NCBI RefSeq assembly: GCF_014645735.1
Contig: NZ_BMMH01000006.1
Span: forward strand, 1 to 64,000
Direction: 5' to 3'
DNA from: Nocardia jinanensis
GTDB lineage: Bacteria > Actinomycetota > Actinomycetes > Mycobacteriales > Mycobacteriaceae
DNA: 64,000 nt
Shown: positions 26,484-35,166 of the stretch, piece after piece
How positions within the stretch are numbered: position 1 is the stretch's first letter
How the letters are laid out: every line of letters begins with the position of its first letter
Notes under the pieces: model-generated
Seen by the model: only the letters and a program-made list of their open reading frames with translations
Databases searched by the model: none
Told to the model about the DNA's origin: nothing
Made by a program: the position numbers and the translations under genes

Positions 26484-27509
26484 TCAGCTCCGCCCGGTAT
26501 GTGATCCGGCCAGTTCGGACGCGGTGCGAAGCAATCGCAGGACCTGCGGCCCGAACCTCTCGGGTTCGGGGTCGACGCGACTGCCGCGCACCAGCGCCGC
26601 GTGGGTCTTCTCCAGCACGATGGCAAGCTTCCAATTCGCCAGCACGAGGTAGTACTCGATGTCCTCGGTCGAGCGTCCACTGACCCGCTCGTAGTGCGCG
26701 AGTAACTCGCCGCGTCGCGGCATACCCGAGACATCGAGGTAGAAGCCGGTCTTCTTGGGTTCCTCTCCGTCCCAGCCGAGTAGCGCCCAGGCCAGGTCCA
26801 GCAGTGGGTCACCGATGGTGGTCATCTCCCAGTCGATGATCGCGGCGAGCTGGGCCGGTGTGTCATGGGAGAACATGACATTGGCGAACTGGTAGTCGCC
26901 GTGCATGATCCCCGGCTCATAACGTGCGGGCCGGTGCCGGCGCAGCCAGTCGGCAGCCTCGTCCAAGCCCGGAAGTTCCCGGAAGCGGTAGGCGCCCAGG
27001 AACGCGAGCCACCGGTCGACCTGTCGCTCGTGGAAGTTCTCCGGCCGTCCGAAACCTTGCAGCCCGCGGGCTTGCCAATCGACCCGCGACAGTTTCGCGA
27101 TACCGTCCACCAACTCGAAGGCAAGACCTCGGCGCGCCTGCGGATCGGTGTCGAACGGCGCGGGCCAGTTCTTCGTCGGGCTCCATCCGTCGATCGCCTT
27201 CATCAGATAGAACGGCATGCCGAGCGCCTCGCCGGATGCGTCGCCCGCGACCAACTCGGCGTGTGGGACATCGGTGCCCGCGAGCGCGCCGAGCAGCCGA
27301 AGTTCCCGCCGCAACCCATCCACCCGCGCCTGATCCGCAGTACTCGGGGGCATCCGCAGAACTGTGCGCACCCCACCACGCGATACCGAGAACAACTCGT
27401 TCTGGGAGCCGCCGGTAAGCCTTTCGACCATCGGAAGTTCGCCTGTTCCGGCCACATCCTCGGCATCCAGCCACCTCGCCAGGCGGGCGACATCGAACGG
27501 CACGCTCAT
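26484..27509 (-). CDS. Phosphotransferase (APH/ACAD10-11 kinase-like)
   Basis: A 341-residue kinase-fold protein of the aminoglycoside-phosphotransferase-like family. The ATP-loop region ERLTGGSQNELFSV is near 29-42. The catalytic loop HGDYQFANVMF near 204-214 has the HxDxxxxN pattern, and the metal motif IDWEMTTIGDP follows near 229-239. Proteins of this type next to acyl-CoA dehydrogenases resemble the kinase half of ACAD10/11 rather than antibiotic-resistance enzymes. It is first in a minus-strand operon with the SDR remnant and the ACAD11-like enzyme. A role in phosphorylating a hydroxyacyl-CoA is proposed from that link. Confidence 0.88.
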   Translation of the reverse strand: MSVPFDVARLARWLDAEDVAGTGELPMVERLTGGSQNELFSVSRGGVRTVLRMPPSTADQARVDGLRRELRLLGALAGTDVPHAELVAGDASGEALGMPFYLMKAIDGWSPTKNWPAPFDTDPQARRGLAFELVDGIAKLSRVDWQARGLQGFGRPENFHERQVDRWLAFLGAYRFRELPGLDEAADWLRRHRPARYEPGIMHGDYQFANVMFSHDTPAQLAAIIDWEMTTIGDPLLDLAWALLGWDGEEPKKTGFYLDVSGMPRRGELLAHYERVSGRSTEDIEYYLVLANWKLAIVLEKTHAALVRGSRVDPEPERFGPQVLRLLRTASELAGSHTGRS

Positions 27510-27579
27510 CGTCCGCCTCCCCGGAATGAAGAGGTGGCGTGATCACGGCTGATCCGGGTCACCGGCAAAGCTCTTCCGC

Positions 27580-28581
27580 TCACATCGCTCTACCGGCAGA
27601 CGCGCCGATCCCCGGCCGCGCCGAACCATTACCGTCCAGCGCCGATTGGGCAGCGTCGATCAGTTCGCCGATCTCCCCCATCCGGGACGTGAAACCCGAA
27701 GAACCGGTGCCGAACAATTCCGCGCCCCGCGCCACCAGCTCCGCCATCTCCCAGGGCCCCGGCTCGGTGCGCTGGATGATTTCGGCCGGTGTCCAGCCTT
27801 CGTAACGCTGGACCACACCGCCGAACACACCGAACACCTGTCCAGTGATGTCCGCGGCCGCGTCACTGCACAGGTACGCCACGAAGGGGCCGACGTTATC
27901 GGGATGCTTCAGGTACCACCCCTCCGGTTCCCCCTGACCGTCCGGCGCACCGCCGGCCCCGGTCAACCGGGTCCGAGCGGTCGGGCACACCGCGTTCACG
28001 CTGACGCCGTAGCGCGCCATTTCCATGGAGGTCACCTGGGTGATGGCCGCGATACCCGCCTTCGCCGCCGCATAGCTGGTCTGCCCGATCATGCCGAACA
28101 TTCCCGAGGCGGACGATGTGTTGACGATCCGACCGGCCACCGGCCGGCCCGCCTTGTGTTCCGCGCGCCAATAGGCGCAGGCGTGCCTGGCGGTCCAGAG
28201 GTGCCCACGCAAATGCACTCCGATCACCGCGTCGACATCCTCCGGGGACAGGTTGTAGATCATCCGGTCGCGCAGAATGCCGGCGTTGTTCACCAGGATG
28301 TCCAGCCGGCCGAACTCGTCGATGGCCTGGCGGATCAGTCCACCGGCCCGATCGAAATCCGTGACACTGTCATAGTTCGCCACCGCGCGCCCACCCGCCG
28401 CGACGATCTCGTCGACGACTTGCTGGGCCGGGCGCTGATCGGTGCCGTCACCGTCGCCTGCCGCCCCGAGATCATTGACCACGACCGCGGCGCCGTGACG
28501 AGCGAGCGCCAACGCCTCACCACGGCCGATGCCCCGCCCTGCGCCGGTGACGACAGCGACCTTGCCGCTCAGCAGTTCCAT
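27580..28581 (-). CDS. SDR, (3R)-hydroxyacyl-CoA dehydrogenase-like (MFE-2 type)
   Basis: A 333-residue SDR with TGAGRGIG at 12-19, VNDLG near 35-39, NNAG near 98-101, Ser in NTSSASG, and YAAAK near 170-174. The cofactor-region sequence and the ~70-residue C-terminal extension match the dehydrogenase unit of multifunctional enzyme type 2 and its sterol-catabolic relatives. A close paralogue is at 34109. It lies 27 bases downstream of the P450 at 28609, in the same minus-strand run. Its probable role is oxidation of a 3-hydroxyacyl-CoA. Confidence 0.92.
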   Translation of the reverse strand: MELLSGKVAVVTGAGRGIGRGEALALARHGAAVVVNDLGAAGDGDGTDQRPAQQVVDEIVAAGGRAVANYDSVTDFDRAGGLIRQAIDEFGRLDILVNNAGILRDRMIYNLSPEDVDAVIGVHLRGHLWTARHACAYWRAEHKAGRPVAGRIVNTSSASGMFGMIGQTSYAAAKAGIAAITQVTSMEMARYGVSVNAVCPTARTRLTGAGGAPDGQGEPEGWYLKHPDNVGPFVAYLCSDAAADITGQVFGVFGGVVQRYEGWTPAEIIQRTEPGPWEMAELVARGAELFGTGSSGFTSRMGEIGELIDAAQSALDGNGSARPGIGASAGRAM

Positions 28582-28608
28582 GGATTGTCTCCTTGTCGAA
28601 AGTCCGGA

Positions 28609-29829
28609 TCAGCTCGGCACAACCACGGGAACGTGGGAGTAGCCGCTGACATTCGCGGCGGTCACCCGCTGACAGCCCGCTTCGTCGACCGTGTAGTGGG
28701 GCCAGCGCCGTGCGATCTCCTCGAACGCGATCCGAGTCTCCAATCGGGCCAGTGCCGCGCCGAGGCACGCGTGGATCCCGTGCCCGAACTGCAGGGGGAC
28801 CGGCTGTTCCCGGGTGACATCGAACCGATCCGCCTCCGGGAACACCCGTTCATCGCGGCAGGCGGACCCGGTCAGCAACAACACCGGAACACCTGCCGGG
28901 ATGACCGCACCGGCGTATTCCGTTTCCTGAGTCGTGTAGCGACCCACGTACTGCGAGGGAGCCCAGTATCGGATGATCTCTTCGGCGGCCCCGGGAATCA
29001 CCTCTGGATCATCGATGATCTTCTGCCATTCGCCGGGATTGCGGTGGAACAACACGGCACCGTTGCCGATGGCCTTGGTGACGGTCTCGCTCCCGGCCCC
29101 GCCGAGAAGTACTCCGAACGAGGAGATCTCCGCATCGGTGAGCCGGGTGGCGCCACCCTCCGCCTCGTCGCGGTCGATACCGACCTCGACCAGCCGGGTC
29201 ATCATATCGTCGGCGGGGTGGCGTCGTTTGTCCTGAGCCAGCTCGTGGAAGTACTCGTGCAGGGAGGCGTAGGCCGCGATACCCGCCGGTGGCGGGGTGT
29301 GCTCGCCGGGTTCCCGGTGCAGCACCAGATCGAACCAGTGCCGCAGTTGCTCCCGGTCGGCGCGCGGAACGCCGAGCATCCCGGAGATCACCTGGATCGG
29401 AAACGGCGCGGAGAATTCGGCGACGATATCGAAGGAACTCCGACCGGCGAGCCGATCCAGCTCTCCGCTGATGATCTCCCGGATCATCGGTTCCAGTCCG
29501 GCCACCGCGCGAGGCGTGAAAACCCGGCTGACCAGCTTGCGCTGGCGCGCGTGTTCCGGTTCGTCCATACCGATGATGCTCGACCGGTTGACGAACTCCG
29601 GATTGAGCAGATCCCACAGGCGCACACCGTGCGCGCTGCTGAGGGCGGCCGCGTCACGATGCGCGCGCAACACGTCCTCGTAGCGGGACAGCGCGTAGAA
29701 CCCGTAGCGCTCGTTGAAATACACCGGCGCCTGGTTGCGAAGTTCGCGGTACACCGGATACGGGTCGTCGAAGAACTCTTCCGACAACGGATCGAACTCG
29801 ATGTTGCCATTGGTCACTGCACTCGACAT
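28609..29829 (-). CDS. Cytochrome P450
   Basis: A 406-residue P450. The haem motif FGHGIHACLG carries ligand C355. ExxR is E284-R287. The I-helix GGAGSETV at 243-250 has Thr at the oxygen-activation site followed by Val rather than a second Thr. It sits in a minus-strand run between an acyl-CoA dehydrogenase upstream and an SDR downstream, so hydroxylation followed by oxidation is likely. It is the third P450 of the window and only distantly similar to the other two. Confidence 0.93.
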   Translation of the reverse strand: MSSAVTNGNIEFDPLSEEFFDDPYPVYRELRNQAPVYFNERYGFYALSRYEDVLRAHRDAAALSSAHGVRLWDLLNPEFVNRSSIIGMDEPEHARQRKLVSRVFTPRAVAGLEPMIREIISGELDRLAGRSSFDIVAEFSAPFPIQVISGMLGVPRADREQLRHWFDLVLHREPGEHTPPPAGIAAYASLHEYFHELAQDKRRHPADDMMTRLVEVGIDRDEAEGGATRLTDAEISSFGVLLGGAGSETVTKAIGNGAVLFHRNPGEWQKIIDDPEVIPGAAEEIIRYWAPSQYVGRYTTQETEYAGAVIPAGVPVLLLTGSACRDERVFPEADRFDVTREQPVPLQFGHGIHACLGAALARLETRIAFEEIARRWPHYTVDEAGCQRVTAANVSGYSHVPVVVPS

Positions 29830-29895
29830 CCGGCCGACTCCTTACTCGTAACACCTCGTTGCGCCCTCACGACCAGGGCAATACTGCGGCCGGAC

Positions 29896-31158
29896 TCACT
29901 GTCCGGCCGTTTCCGGGCCGGCCGTCCGGTCGCGGAAGGGGCCGTGCCGCCCGGGCTCGTGTTCCCGCGGCAGCCCGAGTACCCGGTCGCCGACAATGTT
30001 CTTCTGCACCTCGTCGGTGCCGCCGGCGATGGATCGGGCGGGCACGCTCAGGAGCAGATCCGTCCACACCGTGCAGTCCCGGCCGGAGTCGTCCCACGCC
30101 GCGATCCGCGCCCCGCCGAGATCGGCGGCGAGCGCGGCGAGCCCCTTGTCCGACCGCGCCGTCGCCAGTTTGCCGATCGACCCTTCCGGTCCCGGCGCGA
30201 CACCGCGCAGGGCGGCGTCGCGGACGCGCTGCCCGATCAGGCCGACGATCGAATGCTCGATGTAGGTCCGGGCCAGGCGGTCGCGCACGACCGGGTCGTC
30301 GTACCGGCCCGCGGCCCTGGCCAGCCGGAATAAGTTCTCGACACCCGCCTGCCGATCGGAGTCGGCGCCCCCACCGAGCGCCACCCGTTCGTTCATCAAC
30401 GTGGTGATCGCGGTCCGCCATCCGTCGTTGACCTCCCCCACCACGCTGTCCGCCGGGATACGCAGATCGTCGAAGAAGACCTCGTTGAAATGTTCGGCGC
30501 CGTTCATCTGCCGCAAGGGTCGAATAGTCAGCCCCGGCCGGCGCATATCGACGACGAACATGGTCAGGCCACGATGTTTCGGTAATTCGGGCGCGGTCCG
30601 GGCGAGGAGCAACCCGAAGTCGCTGTAATGCGCCCCCGAACTCCACACCTTCTGCCCGTTGACGACCCAATGGTCGCCGTCGCGCACCGCACTCGTCCGG
30701 ATGGCGGCGAGATCGGAGCCCGCGCCGGGTTCGGAGAACAACTGGCACCAGATCTGCGCACCGCGCAGCATCGGCTCGATATACCGGCGCTTCTGCTGTT
30801 CGGTGCCGTGCGCCAGCACGGTGGGCCCGCACATGCCGAAGGTGATACTGAAGACGAAACCCGTCGGCAGATCGAAAGGCGCGGCCGCCGCCGCGAACGC
30901 GATCTCGTGCGCGAGGGTCAGCTCCCGCCCGCCGTAGGCGCGGGGCCAGCGCAGACCGGTCAAACCCGCCTCGAACAGCTCGGCCTGGAATCGTTTCGCC
31001 GCGGCGATCGGATCGCGCCCCCGCGCACCGGTGACCTGCTGTTCGGCCACGTCCTGCCGGTCGGTCGACCGTCGCGGCGCATGCGCGTCCAGCCAAGATC
31101 CGGCTCGATCACGAAACGCCTCAACACTTTCGACTTCCGGCACGTCCTGCTCCGACAT
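29896..31158 (-). CDS. Acyl-CoA dehydrogenase
   Basis: A 420-residue acyl-CoA dehydrogenase. FSEPGAGSDLAAIRTSAV near 141-158 is the FAD-side motif, WVVNGQKVWSSGAHYSDFG follows, and the C-terminus GGTDEVQKNIVGDRVLGLPRE near 374-394 is standard. No ribosome binding site precedes the ATG. Instead TATAAT at 31170-31165 ends six bases before it, the spacing of a leaderless transcript. An exact TTA-N10-TAA repeat overlaps this -10 box. It heads a minus-strand run with the P450 and SDR. Confidence 0.93.
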   Translation of the reverse strand: MSEQDVPEVESVEAFRDRAGSWLDAHAPRRSTDRQDVAEQQVTGARGRDPIAAAKRFQAELFEAGLTGLRWPRAYGGRELTLAHEIAFAAAAAPFDLPTGFVFSITFGMCGPTVLAHGTEQQKRRYIEPMLRGAQIWCQLFSEPGAGSDLAAIRTSAVRDGDHWVVNGQKVWSSGAHYSDFGLLLARTAPELPKHRGLTMFVVDMRRPGLTIRPLRQMNGAEHFNEVFFDDLRIPADSVVGEVNDGWRTAITTLMNERVALGGGADSDRQAGVENLFRLARAAGRYDDPVVRDRLARTYIEHSIVGLIGQRVRDAALRGVAPGPEGSIGKLATARSDKGLAALAADLGGARIAAWDDSGRDCTVWTDLLLSVPARSIAGGTDEVQKNIVGDRVLGLPREHEPGRHGPFRDRTAGPETAGQ

Positions 31159-31165
31159 GAAAGAA

Positions 31166-31181
31166 TTATATCATCAATTAA
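31166..31181. promoter_or_regulatory. TTA-N10-TAA operator overlapping a leaderless promoter
   Basis: TTATATCATCAATTAA is an exact match to the shared repeat, seven bases from the ATG of the acyl-CoA dehydrogenase. On the minus strand it contains part of TATAAT, so a bound protein would cover the -10 element. Confidence 0.75.
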
Positions 31182-31203
31182 TATTCGCGAGGAAGCCGGA
31201 AGA

Positions 31204-32346
31204 TCAGCGGGTCAGCAGCAGGCACCCCCCGAGCGGACCGCCACCGGCCGCGGCCACCGCGACCTCGACGCCGGGCACCTGCCGTGCCCCGGCCCGGCGC
31301 CTGATCTGCAGACATGCCTCGTGCAACAGCCAGTAGCCGTGCAGCCGGCCGGCCGAAAGCTGGCCGCCGTAGGTATTGAGCGGTAGTCGTCCGCCGAGCC
31401 GGATATCGGCACCGCCCTCGACGAACGGTCCGCTTTCGCCGACCGCGCAGAACCCGAGGGCTTCCAGCCAGTCCAGGGTGAGGATGGTGAAGCCGTCGTA
31501 GAGTTCGGCGATATCGACGTCGGCCGGCTTCAGATCGGTACGAGACCACATCTGCGCCGCGGCATCCCAGGCCGCGCCGCGCGGATACTCCGCGCCCTGG
31601 TCCCAGGAGGGCCGGCCCCGCAGGCCGCAACCGACCGCGGCCAGCCGAACCGGTGGCGCCGCGCAATCGGGCGCGTAATCGGCCGCCGAAACAACGACTG
31701 CCACGGACCCGTCGACCGGGACGTCGCAGTCGTACAGGCCGAGCGGTTCGCTGATCGGCCGGGCCCCGAGATAGTCGGCCATCGACATCGGAGTCCGGTA
31801 GACGGCCTGCTCGTTGAGGGCGGCATGATGCCTGGCCGTCACGGCGATCCAGCCCAACTGCTCCCGCGTCGTTCCGTAGTCGTGCATATGCCGGCGCGCC
31901 ATCATGGCCGCCATGTTGACCGCCGAGTATTCGTGGAACGGCAGCATCCACTCGCGCATACCGGTCACCTCGCCGGTCGTTGCCACCGCGCCGCCTTTCA
32001 TCAGCACGGTCCGGTAGACCAGCACATGCCGGACCAACCCGCTCGCCACCGCCAGTGCGGCATTGACGACCGCGCCCAACTGCGCGCCGGCCGCGTTACC
32101 GTCCTCGGCCGCATTACCGGTCACGCCCCAGCCGAGCTCGAGTCCCAGGGCGTCCTGCACCTCCGACCGCGGCGTATCTCCCACGGTGGCGAGCCCATCG
32201 ATATCGGCCGGCGACAATCCGGCGTCGGCAATCGCCGCTCGCGCTGCCGTGACGGTCATCTCCAGCCCGGACCGGCCGGTGCGGCGGCCGACGGGAGACA
32301 TCCCGAGTCCGGAGATGATGACCCGCTTCTCGAATCCCTTACTCAT
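31204..32346 (-). CDS. Thiolase-like protein without catalytic Cys (Ltp2-type)
   Basis: A 380-residue thiolase-fold protein of the SCP2/lipid-transfer branch. At the usual nucleophile position the sequence is AAEDGNAAGAQLG near 80-92, with no Cys. The GHPxGA motif is changed to GRLHG near 334-338. A conserved ELYDGFT with Y283 is present. Ltp2-type aldolases of sterol catabolism share this state: they act as retro-aldolases using Tyr, together with a DUF35 partner. The DUF35 gene lies directly upstream and overlaps by eight bases. C-C cleavage of a 3-hydroxyacyl-CoA is the inferred reaction. Start ATG 32346 follows AAGGCGG. Confidence 0.87.
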   Translation of the reverse strand: MSKGFEKRVIISGLGMSPVGRRTGRSGLEMTVTAARAAIADAGLSPADIDGLATVGDTPRSEVQDALGLELGWGVTGNAAEDGNAAGAQLGAVVNAALAVASGLVRHVLVYRTVLMKGGAVATTGEVTGMREWMLPFHEYSAVNMAAMMARRHMHDYGTTREQLGWIAVTARHHAALNEQAVYRTPMSMADYLGARPISEPLGLYDCDVPVDGSVAVVVSAADYAPDCAAPPVRLAAVGCGLRGRPSWDQGAEYPRGAAWDAAAQMWSRTDLKPADVDIAELYDGFTILTLDWLEALGFCAVGESGPFVEGGADIRLGGRLPLNTYGGQLSAGRLHGYWLLHEACLQIRRRAGARQVPGVEVAVAAAGGGPLGGCLLLTR

Positions 32347-32761
32347 GTCCGCCTTCGCGATTGTCCGGCCGGAACACCGGGACGAAAACCTCACCGGCCT
32401 GCTCGAACTCGACCTGCACCGGCATGGAGATCTCGATGTCCTCCGGCGCGCAGCCGACCAGATTCGTGGTGAGCCGCAGTCCCCGCTGCTCGACCAATTC
32501 GACGAGCGCGACGACATAGGGCACCGCCACGCCGGGCCGCCACGGTTGATGATTGACGGTAAAGGTCAGCACGTGGCCCCGACCGCTCACCGCCACGATC
32601 TCGAGCTTCGCCGACCGGCAACGACGGCACACCGGACTCGGCGGATGCAGGTAGTGACCGCAGTCCGCGCAGCGGAGGAACTGCAACACCCCCTTCGCTC
32701 CACCGGTCCAGAAATGCCGGTTCAGGTCGGTCAGCAGCGGTGGTATTCGCGTCCCTGTCAT
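32339..32761 (-). CDS. DUF35 zinc-ribbon/OB-fold protein, partner of the thiolase-like enzyme
   Basis: A 140-residue protein with a rubredoxin-like zinc ribbon, CADCGHYLHPPSPVCRRC (C-x2-C-x10-C-x2-C, near 31-48), followed by an OB-fold (GHVLTFTVNHQPWRPG). DUF35 proteins bind thiolase-like enzymes and help position acyl-CoA. Here the gene overlaps the Cys-less thiolase gene and follows a crotonase by seven bases, forming a hydratase-DUF35-aldolase operon comparable to the end of the sterol side-chain module. Confidence 0.9.
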   Translation of the reverse strand: MTGTRIPPLLTDLNRHFWTGGAKGVLQFLRCADCGHYLHPPSPVCRRCRSAKLEIVAVSGRGHVLTFTVNHQPWRPGVAVPYVVALVELVEQRGLRLTTNLVGCAPEDIEISMPVQVEFEQAGEVFVPVFRPDNREGGHE

Positions 32762-32768
32762 TCTCGCC

Positions 32769-33611
32769 TCACCAGCCCGTGAAATTCGCGGCTCGCCGCT
32801 CCCGGAAGCTGGCGATACCTTCGGCCGCGTCCCGGGTGCCTTTGTTTATCTCCACCGCGGCAGCCTCATCGCGCAGCGCGGTCTCCCACGGGGATTCGAA
32901 CGACCGGTTGAGCAACGATTTGGCGAGACCGATCGCGGTCGTCGGGCCCGCGGCGAGTCGTTGCGCCCAGGCCTGCGCCGTGCTCGCCAGCTCATCCGCC
33001 GGCACCACACGGTTGACCAGCCCCAGACGCTCGGCTTCGCGCGCCGAAACCGCGTCGCCGAAGAACACCATCTCCTTGGCCCTTTGCAGACCGACCAGAC
33101 GGGGCAGCAGCCACAGGCCACCGGAATCCGGGAGGATGCCGCGCCGCACGAACACCTCGATGAAGCGGGCCTCCTCGGCCGCGATCACCAGGTCGCTGGC
33201 AAAAGCCAGATGGGCGCCGATGCCCGCGGCCGTGCCGTTGACCGCGGCCAGCACCGGTTTCTCGCAATTGAGCACGGCATCGATCAACCGTTGCGCGCCC
33301 CCGCGCAGGCTACGCATGGTCGCGCCGGCCGGCCGGTCCGGCATCCCCTCCGGTGCGTCTCGCACCAGCGGGGGCAGCGGAGTGCGCAAATCGGCGCCCG
33401 TACAGAACGCGTCGCCCCCGGCCGTGATGACCACCGCCCGGACCGCGGGTGCGGCATTGGCCTGTGTGAGCAGCTCGATAACACGCGCCCGGTGCCGCGG
33501 GCCGATCGCATTGCCCACCGCGGGCCGATTGATCGTGATCCACGAGACCGACCCGGCCATATGATGTCTGATCTCGTCATCGTCCGGTCCCCCGGCCTCG
33601 TCTTCCGCCAC
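32769..33611 (-). CDS. Enoyl-CoA hydratase/isomerase
   Basis: A 280-residue crotonase-fold enzyme. The first oxyanion motif is AFCTGADLR near 68-76. The second is GTAAGIGAHLAFASD near 125-139, and the segment RRGILPDSGGLWLLPRLVG carries the usual active-site loop. GTG 33611 is preferred because AGGAG is six bases upstream; GTG 33617 would overlap it. It is the first gene of a minus-strand operon (hydratase, DUF35, Ltp2-like). It diverges from another DUF35 gene with a single exact operator in the 47-base gap. Confidence 0.92.
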   Translation of the reverse strand: MAEDEAGGPDDDEIRHHMAGSVSWITINRPAVGNAIGPRHRARVIELLTQANAAPAVRAVVITAGGDAFCTGADLRTPLPPLVRDAPEGMPDRPAGATMRSLRGGAQRLIDAVLNCEKPVLAAVNGTAAGIGAHLAFASDLVIAAEEARFIEVFVRRGILPDSGGLWLLPRLVGLQRAKEMVFFGDAVSAREAERLGLVNRVVPADELASTAQAWAQRLAAGPTTAIGLAKSLLNRSFESPWETALRDEAAAVEINKGTRDAAEGIASFRERRAANFTGW

Positions 33612-33638
33612 AACCACTCCTATTGCCCAAAAAACAAA

Positions 33639-33654
33639 TTAGCGAATATCTTAA
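33639..33654. promoter_or_regulatory. TTA-N10-TAA operator in a 47-bp divergent promoter
   Basis: TTAGCGAATATCTTAA is an exact match. It ends four bases before the ATG at 33659 and overlaps TATCTT (33647-33652), which is six bases from that ATG. One bound dimer could silence both divergent operons. Confidence 0.78.
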
Positions 33655-33658
33655 TTAT

Positions 33659-34078
33659 ATGACGACGACGCGCTACGACCTCCCGACCCCGGATGAGACG
33701 ACGGATGCCTACTGGGCGGCCGCACACGAGGGCCGGCTGCTCATCAAGAGCTGCCGCGACTGTGGCCGCACCCACGCCTATCCCCGACCCTTCTGCCCGC
33801 ACTGCTGGAGCGACGCCGTCGAATGGGTGCCGGCGAGCGGCCGGGCCACTCTCTACACCTTCTCGATCGTCCGGCAGAACGACCTTCCGCCGTTCCGCGA
33901 CCGGCTGCCCTATATCGCGGCCGTGGTGGATCTCGATGAGGGTCCACGCATGATGACCGATATCGTCGACTGCCCGGTAGCCGATGTGTACATCGGCATG
34001 GAGCTGGAATTCACTGTCCGCCAGGCGGAAGACGTCGCGGTCCCGGTGTTCCGGCCGGTATCCGGCCGGGCCGGCTGA
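33659..34078 (+). CDS. DUF35 zinc-ribbon/OB-fold protein
   Basis: A 139-residue DUF35 protein. The zinc ribbon CRDCGRTHAYPRPFCPHC (C-x2-C-x10-C-x2-C) is near 32-49, and an OB-fold follows (GRATLYTFSIVRQ). There is no ribosome binding site before ATG 33659, but a -10-like TATCTT ends six bases upstream, so the mRNA is probably leaderless. Its likely partner is the Cys-less thiolase-like protein at 35167, separated only by a minus-strand SDR. Thiolase and DUF35 genes being split across a divergent SDR is unusual. Confidence 0.9.
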   Translation: MTTTRYDLPTPDETTDAYWAAAHEGRLLIKSCRDCGRTHAYPRPFCPHCWSDAVEWVPASGRATLYTFSIVRQNDLPPFRDRLPYIAAVVDLDEGPRMMTDIVDCPVADVYIGMELEFTVRQAEDVAVPVFRPVSGRAG

Positions 34079-34108
34079 GCCGCCGACGCCCACGCCCCGG
34101 CCGGACGA

Positions 34109-35062
34109 TCAATCCCGGCCGGCCGCCGCGGCGCTGCCGGCGGCATCACTGCCGGCGGCGCCGGTGACGATGCTGCGCACCTTGTCCCACCGGCCCTCGG
34201 CGGCCCGCCGGACCGGAGCGAAGTTACGCCGCAGGGCGTCATCGAGGGAGTCCAGGTCCCAGGGCTCGAAGCGATCGACCTGCCGCACGATCTGCGGATC
34301 GGCGTAGAGACTGATCTCGTTGCCGGACACACCGATGACGCGGCCGGTGCACCACGCGGACTCCTGGCCGGCCAGATAGGCGACGACGATCGCCACATCC
34401 TCGGCGCGCCGGGGCGTGGCGGCGCGGGACTCGACAACCGCCTTCGGCGTCATCCTGGTGTCGGCCGACGGTGCGATGGCATTCGCTGTGACGCCGTACT
34501 TTCCGAGGGTGTTCGCGGCGACGTAGGTCAAACCCACGATGCCCATCTTCGCTGAGGCGTAGTTCGGCTGGCTGGGCATACCGAACAGGCCGGAGGTGGA
34601 GGCAAAGTTGATGATCCGGCGGTGGGCGCCCTCCTCGCGCTGAGACCGCCAGTACTCGGCGGCGTGCCGGGTGGTGTTGAAGGTGCCCTTGAGGTGTACG
34701 CGGATCACCGCGTCCCATTCGTCCTCGGCCATATTGAACAGCATCCGATCCCGGATGATGCCGGCCGTGTTGACCAGGATGTCGAGCTTGCCGAACCGCT
34801 CGACCGCCGTGCCGACCAGTTCCGCCGCCTGCGCGAAGTCCGCGATATCGCTGCCGTCCGCGATCGCCGTGCCGCCCTTGTCGACTATCTCGCGCACCGT
34901 CTCCCCCGCCGGGCTGGTATCACCGCCGGATCCGTCGACGGCCACCCCCAGGTCGTTGACCACGACGCTGGCCCCCTCGGCCGCCAGCACCTTCGCGACA
35001 GCAGCGCCGATTCCACGGCCCGCACCGGTCACTATCGCGACCCTGCCCTGCAGATCCACCAC
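34109..35062 (-). CDS. SDR, (3R)-hydroxyacyl-CoA dehydrogenase-like (MFE-2 type)
   Basis: A 317-residue SDR closely related to the protein at 27580. Shared features include TGAGRGIG at 12-19, VVNDLG near 34-39, the IRDRM segment after the NxAG motif, and YASAK near 167-171. Here NNAG is NTAG, a mild change. The C-terminal extension ends in an Ala/Gly-rich tail (GAAGSDAAGSAAAAG) that looks disordered. GTG 35062 or GTG 35059 may start it. An exact operator at 35105 lies in the spacer it shares with the thiolase-like gene. Likely a hydroxyacyl-CoA dehydrogenase feeding the C-C cleaving step. Confidence 0.9.
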   Translation of the reverse strand: MVDLQGRVAIVTGAGRGIGAAVAKVLAAEGASVVVNDLGVAVDGSGGDTSPAGETVREIVDKGGTAIADGSDIADFAQAAELVGTAVERFGKLDILVNTAGIIRDRMLFNMAEDEWDAVIRVHLKGTFNTTRHAAEYWRSQREEGAHRRIINFASTSGLFGMPSQPNYASAKMGIVGLTYVAANTLGKYGVTANAIAPSADTRMTPKAVVESRAATPRRAEDVAIVVAYLAGQESAWCTGRVIGVSGNEISLYADPQIVRQVDRFEPWDLDSLDDALRRNFAPVRRAAEGRWDKVRSIVTGAAGSDAAGSAAAAGRD

Positions 35063-35104
35063 GTCATCTACCTCTCGTCGAACCGATCTTGCCTGGACAT
35101 TATT

Positions 35105-35120
35105 TTAACCAATCAGCTAA
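35105..35120. promoter_or_regulatory. TTA-N10-TAA operator in a divergent promoter
   Basis: TTAACCAATCAGCTAA is an exact match and one of the most symmetric copies (TTAACC/AGCTAA). It lies 42 bases from the SDR start and 46 from the thiolase-like start, so it can serve both directions. Confidence 0.8.
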
Positions 35121-35166
35121 TTTGTTTCTACAGTGGTACGCGTTGCTCGAGAGACAGAGGTAATAG

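Noticed and set aside
26484..27509. Aminoglycoside-resistance phosphotransferase
   Set aside because: The kinase-fold motifs fit, but the neighbouring ACAD11-like gene and lack of resistance-type sequence favour a metabolic kinase.
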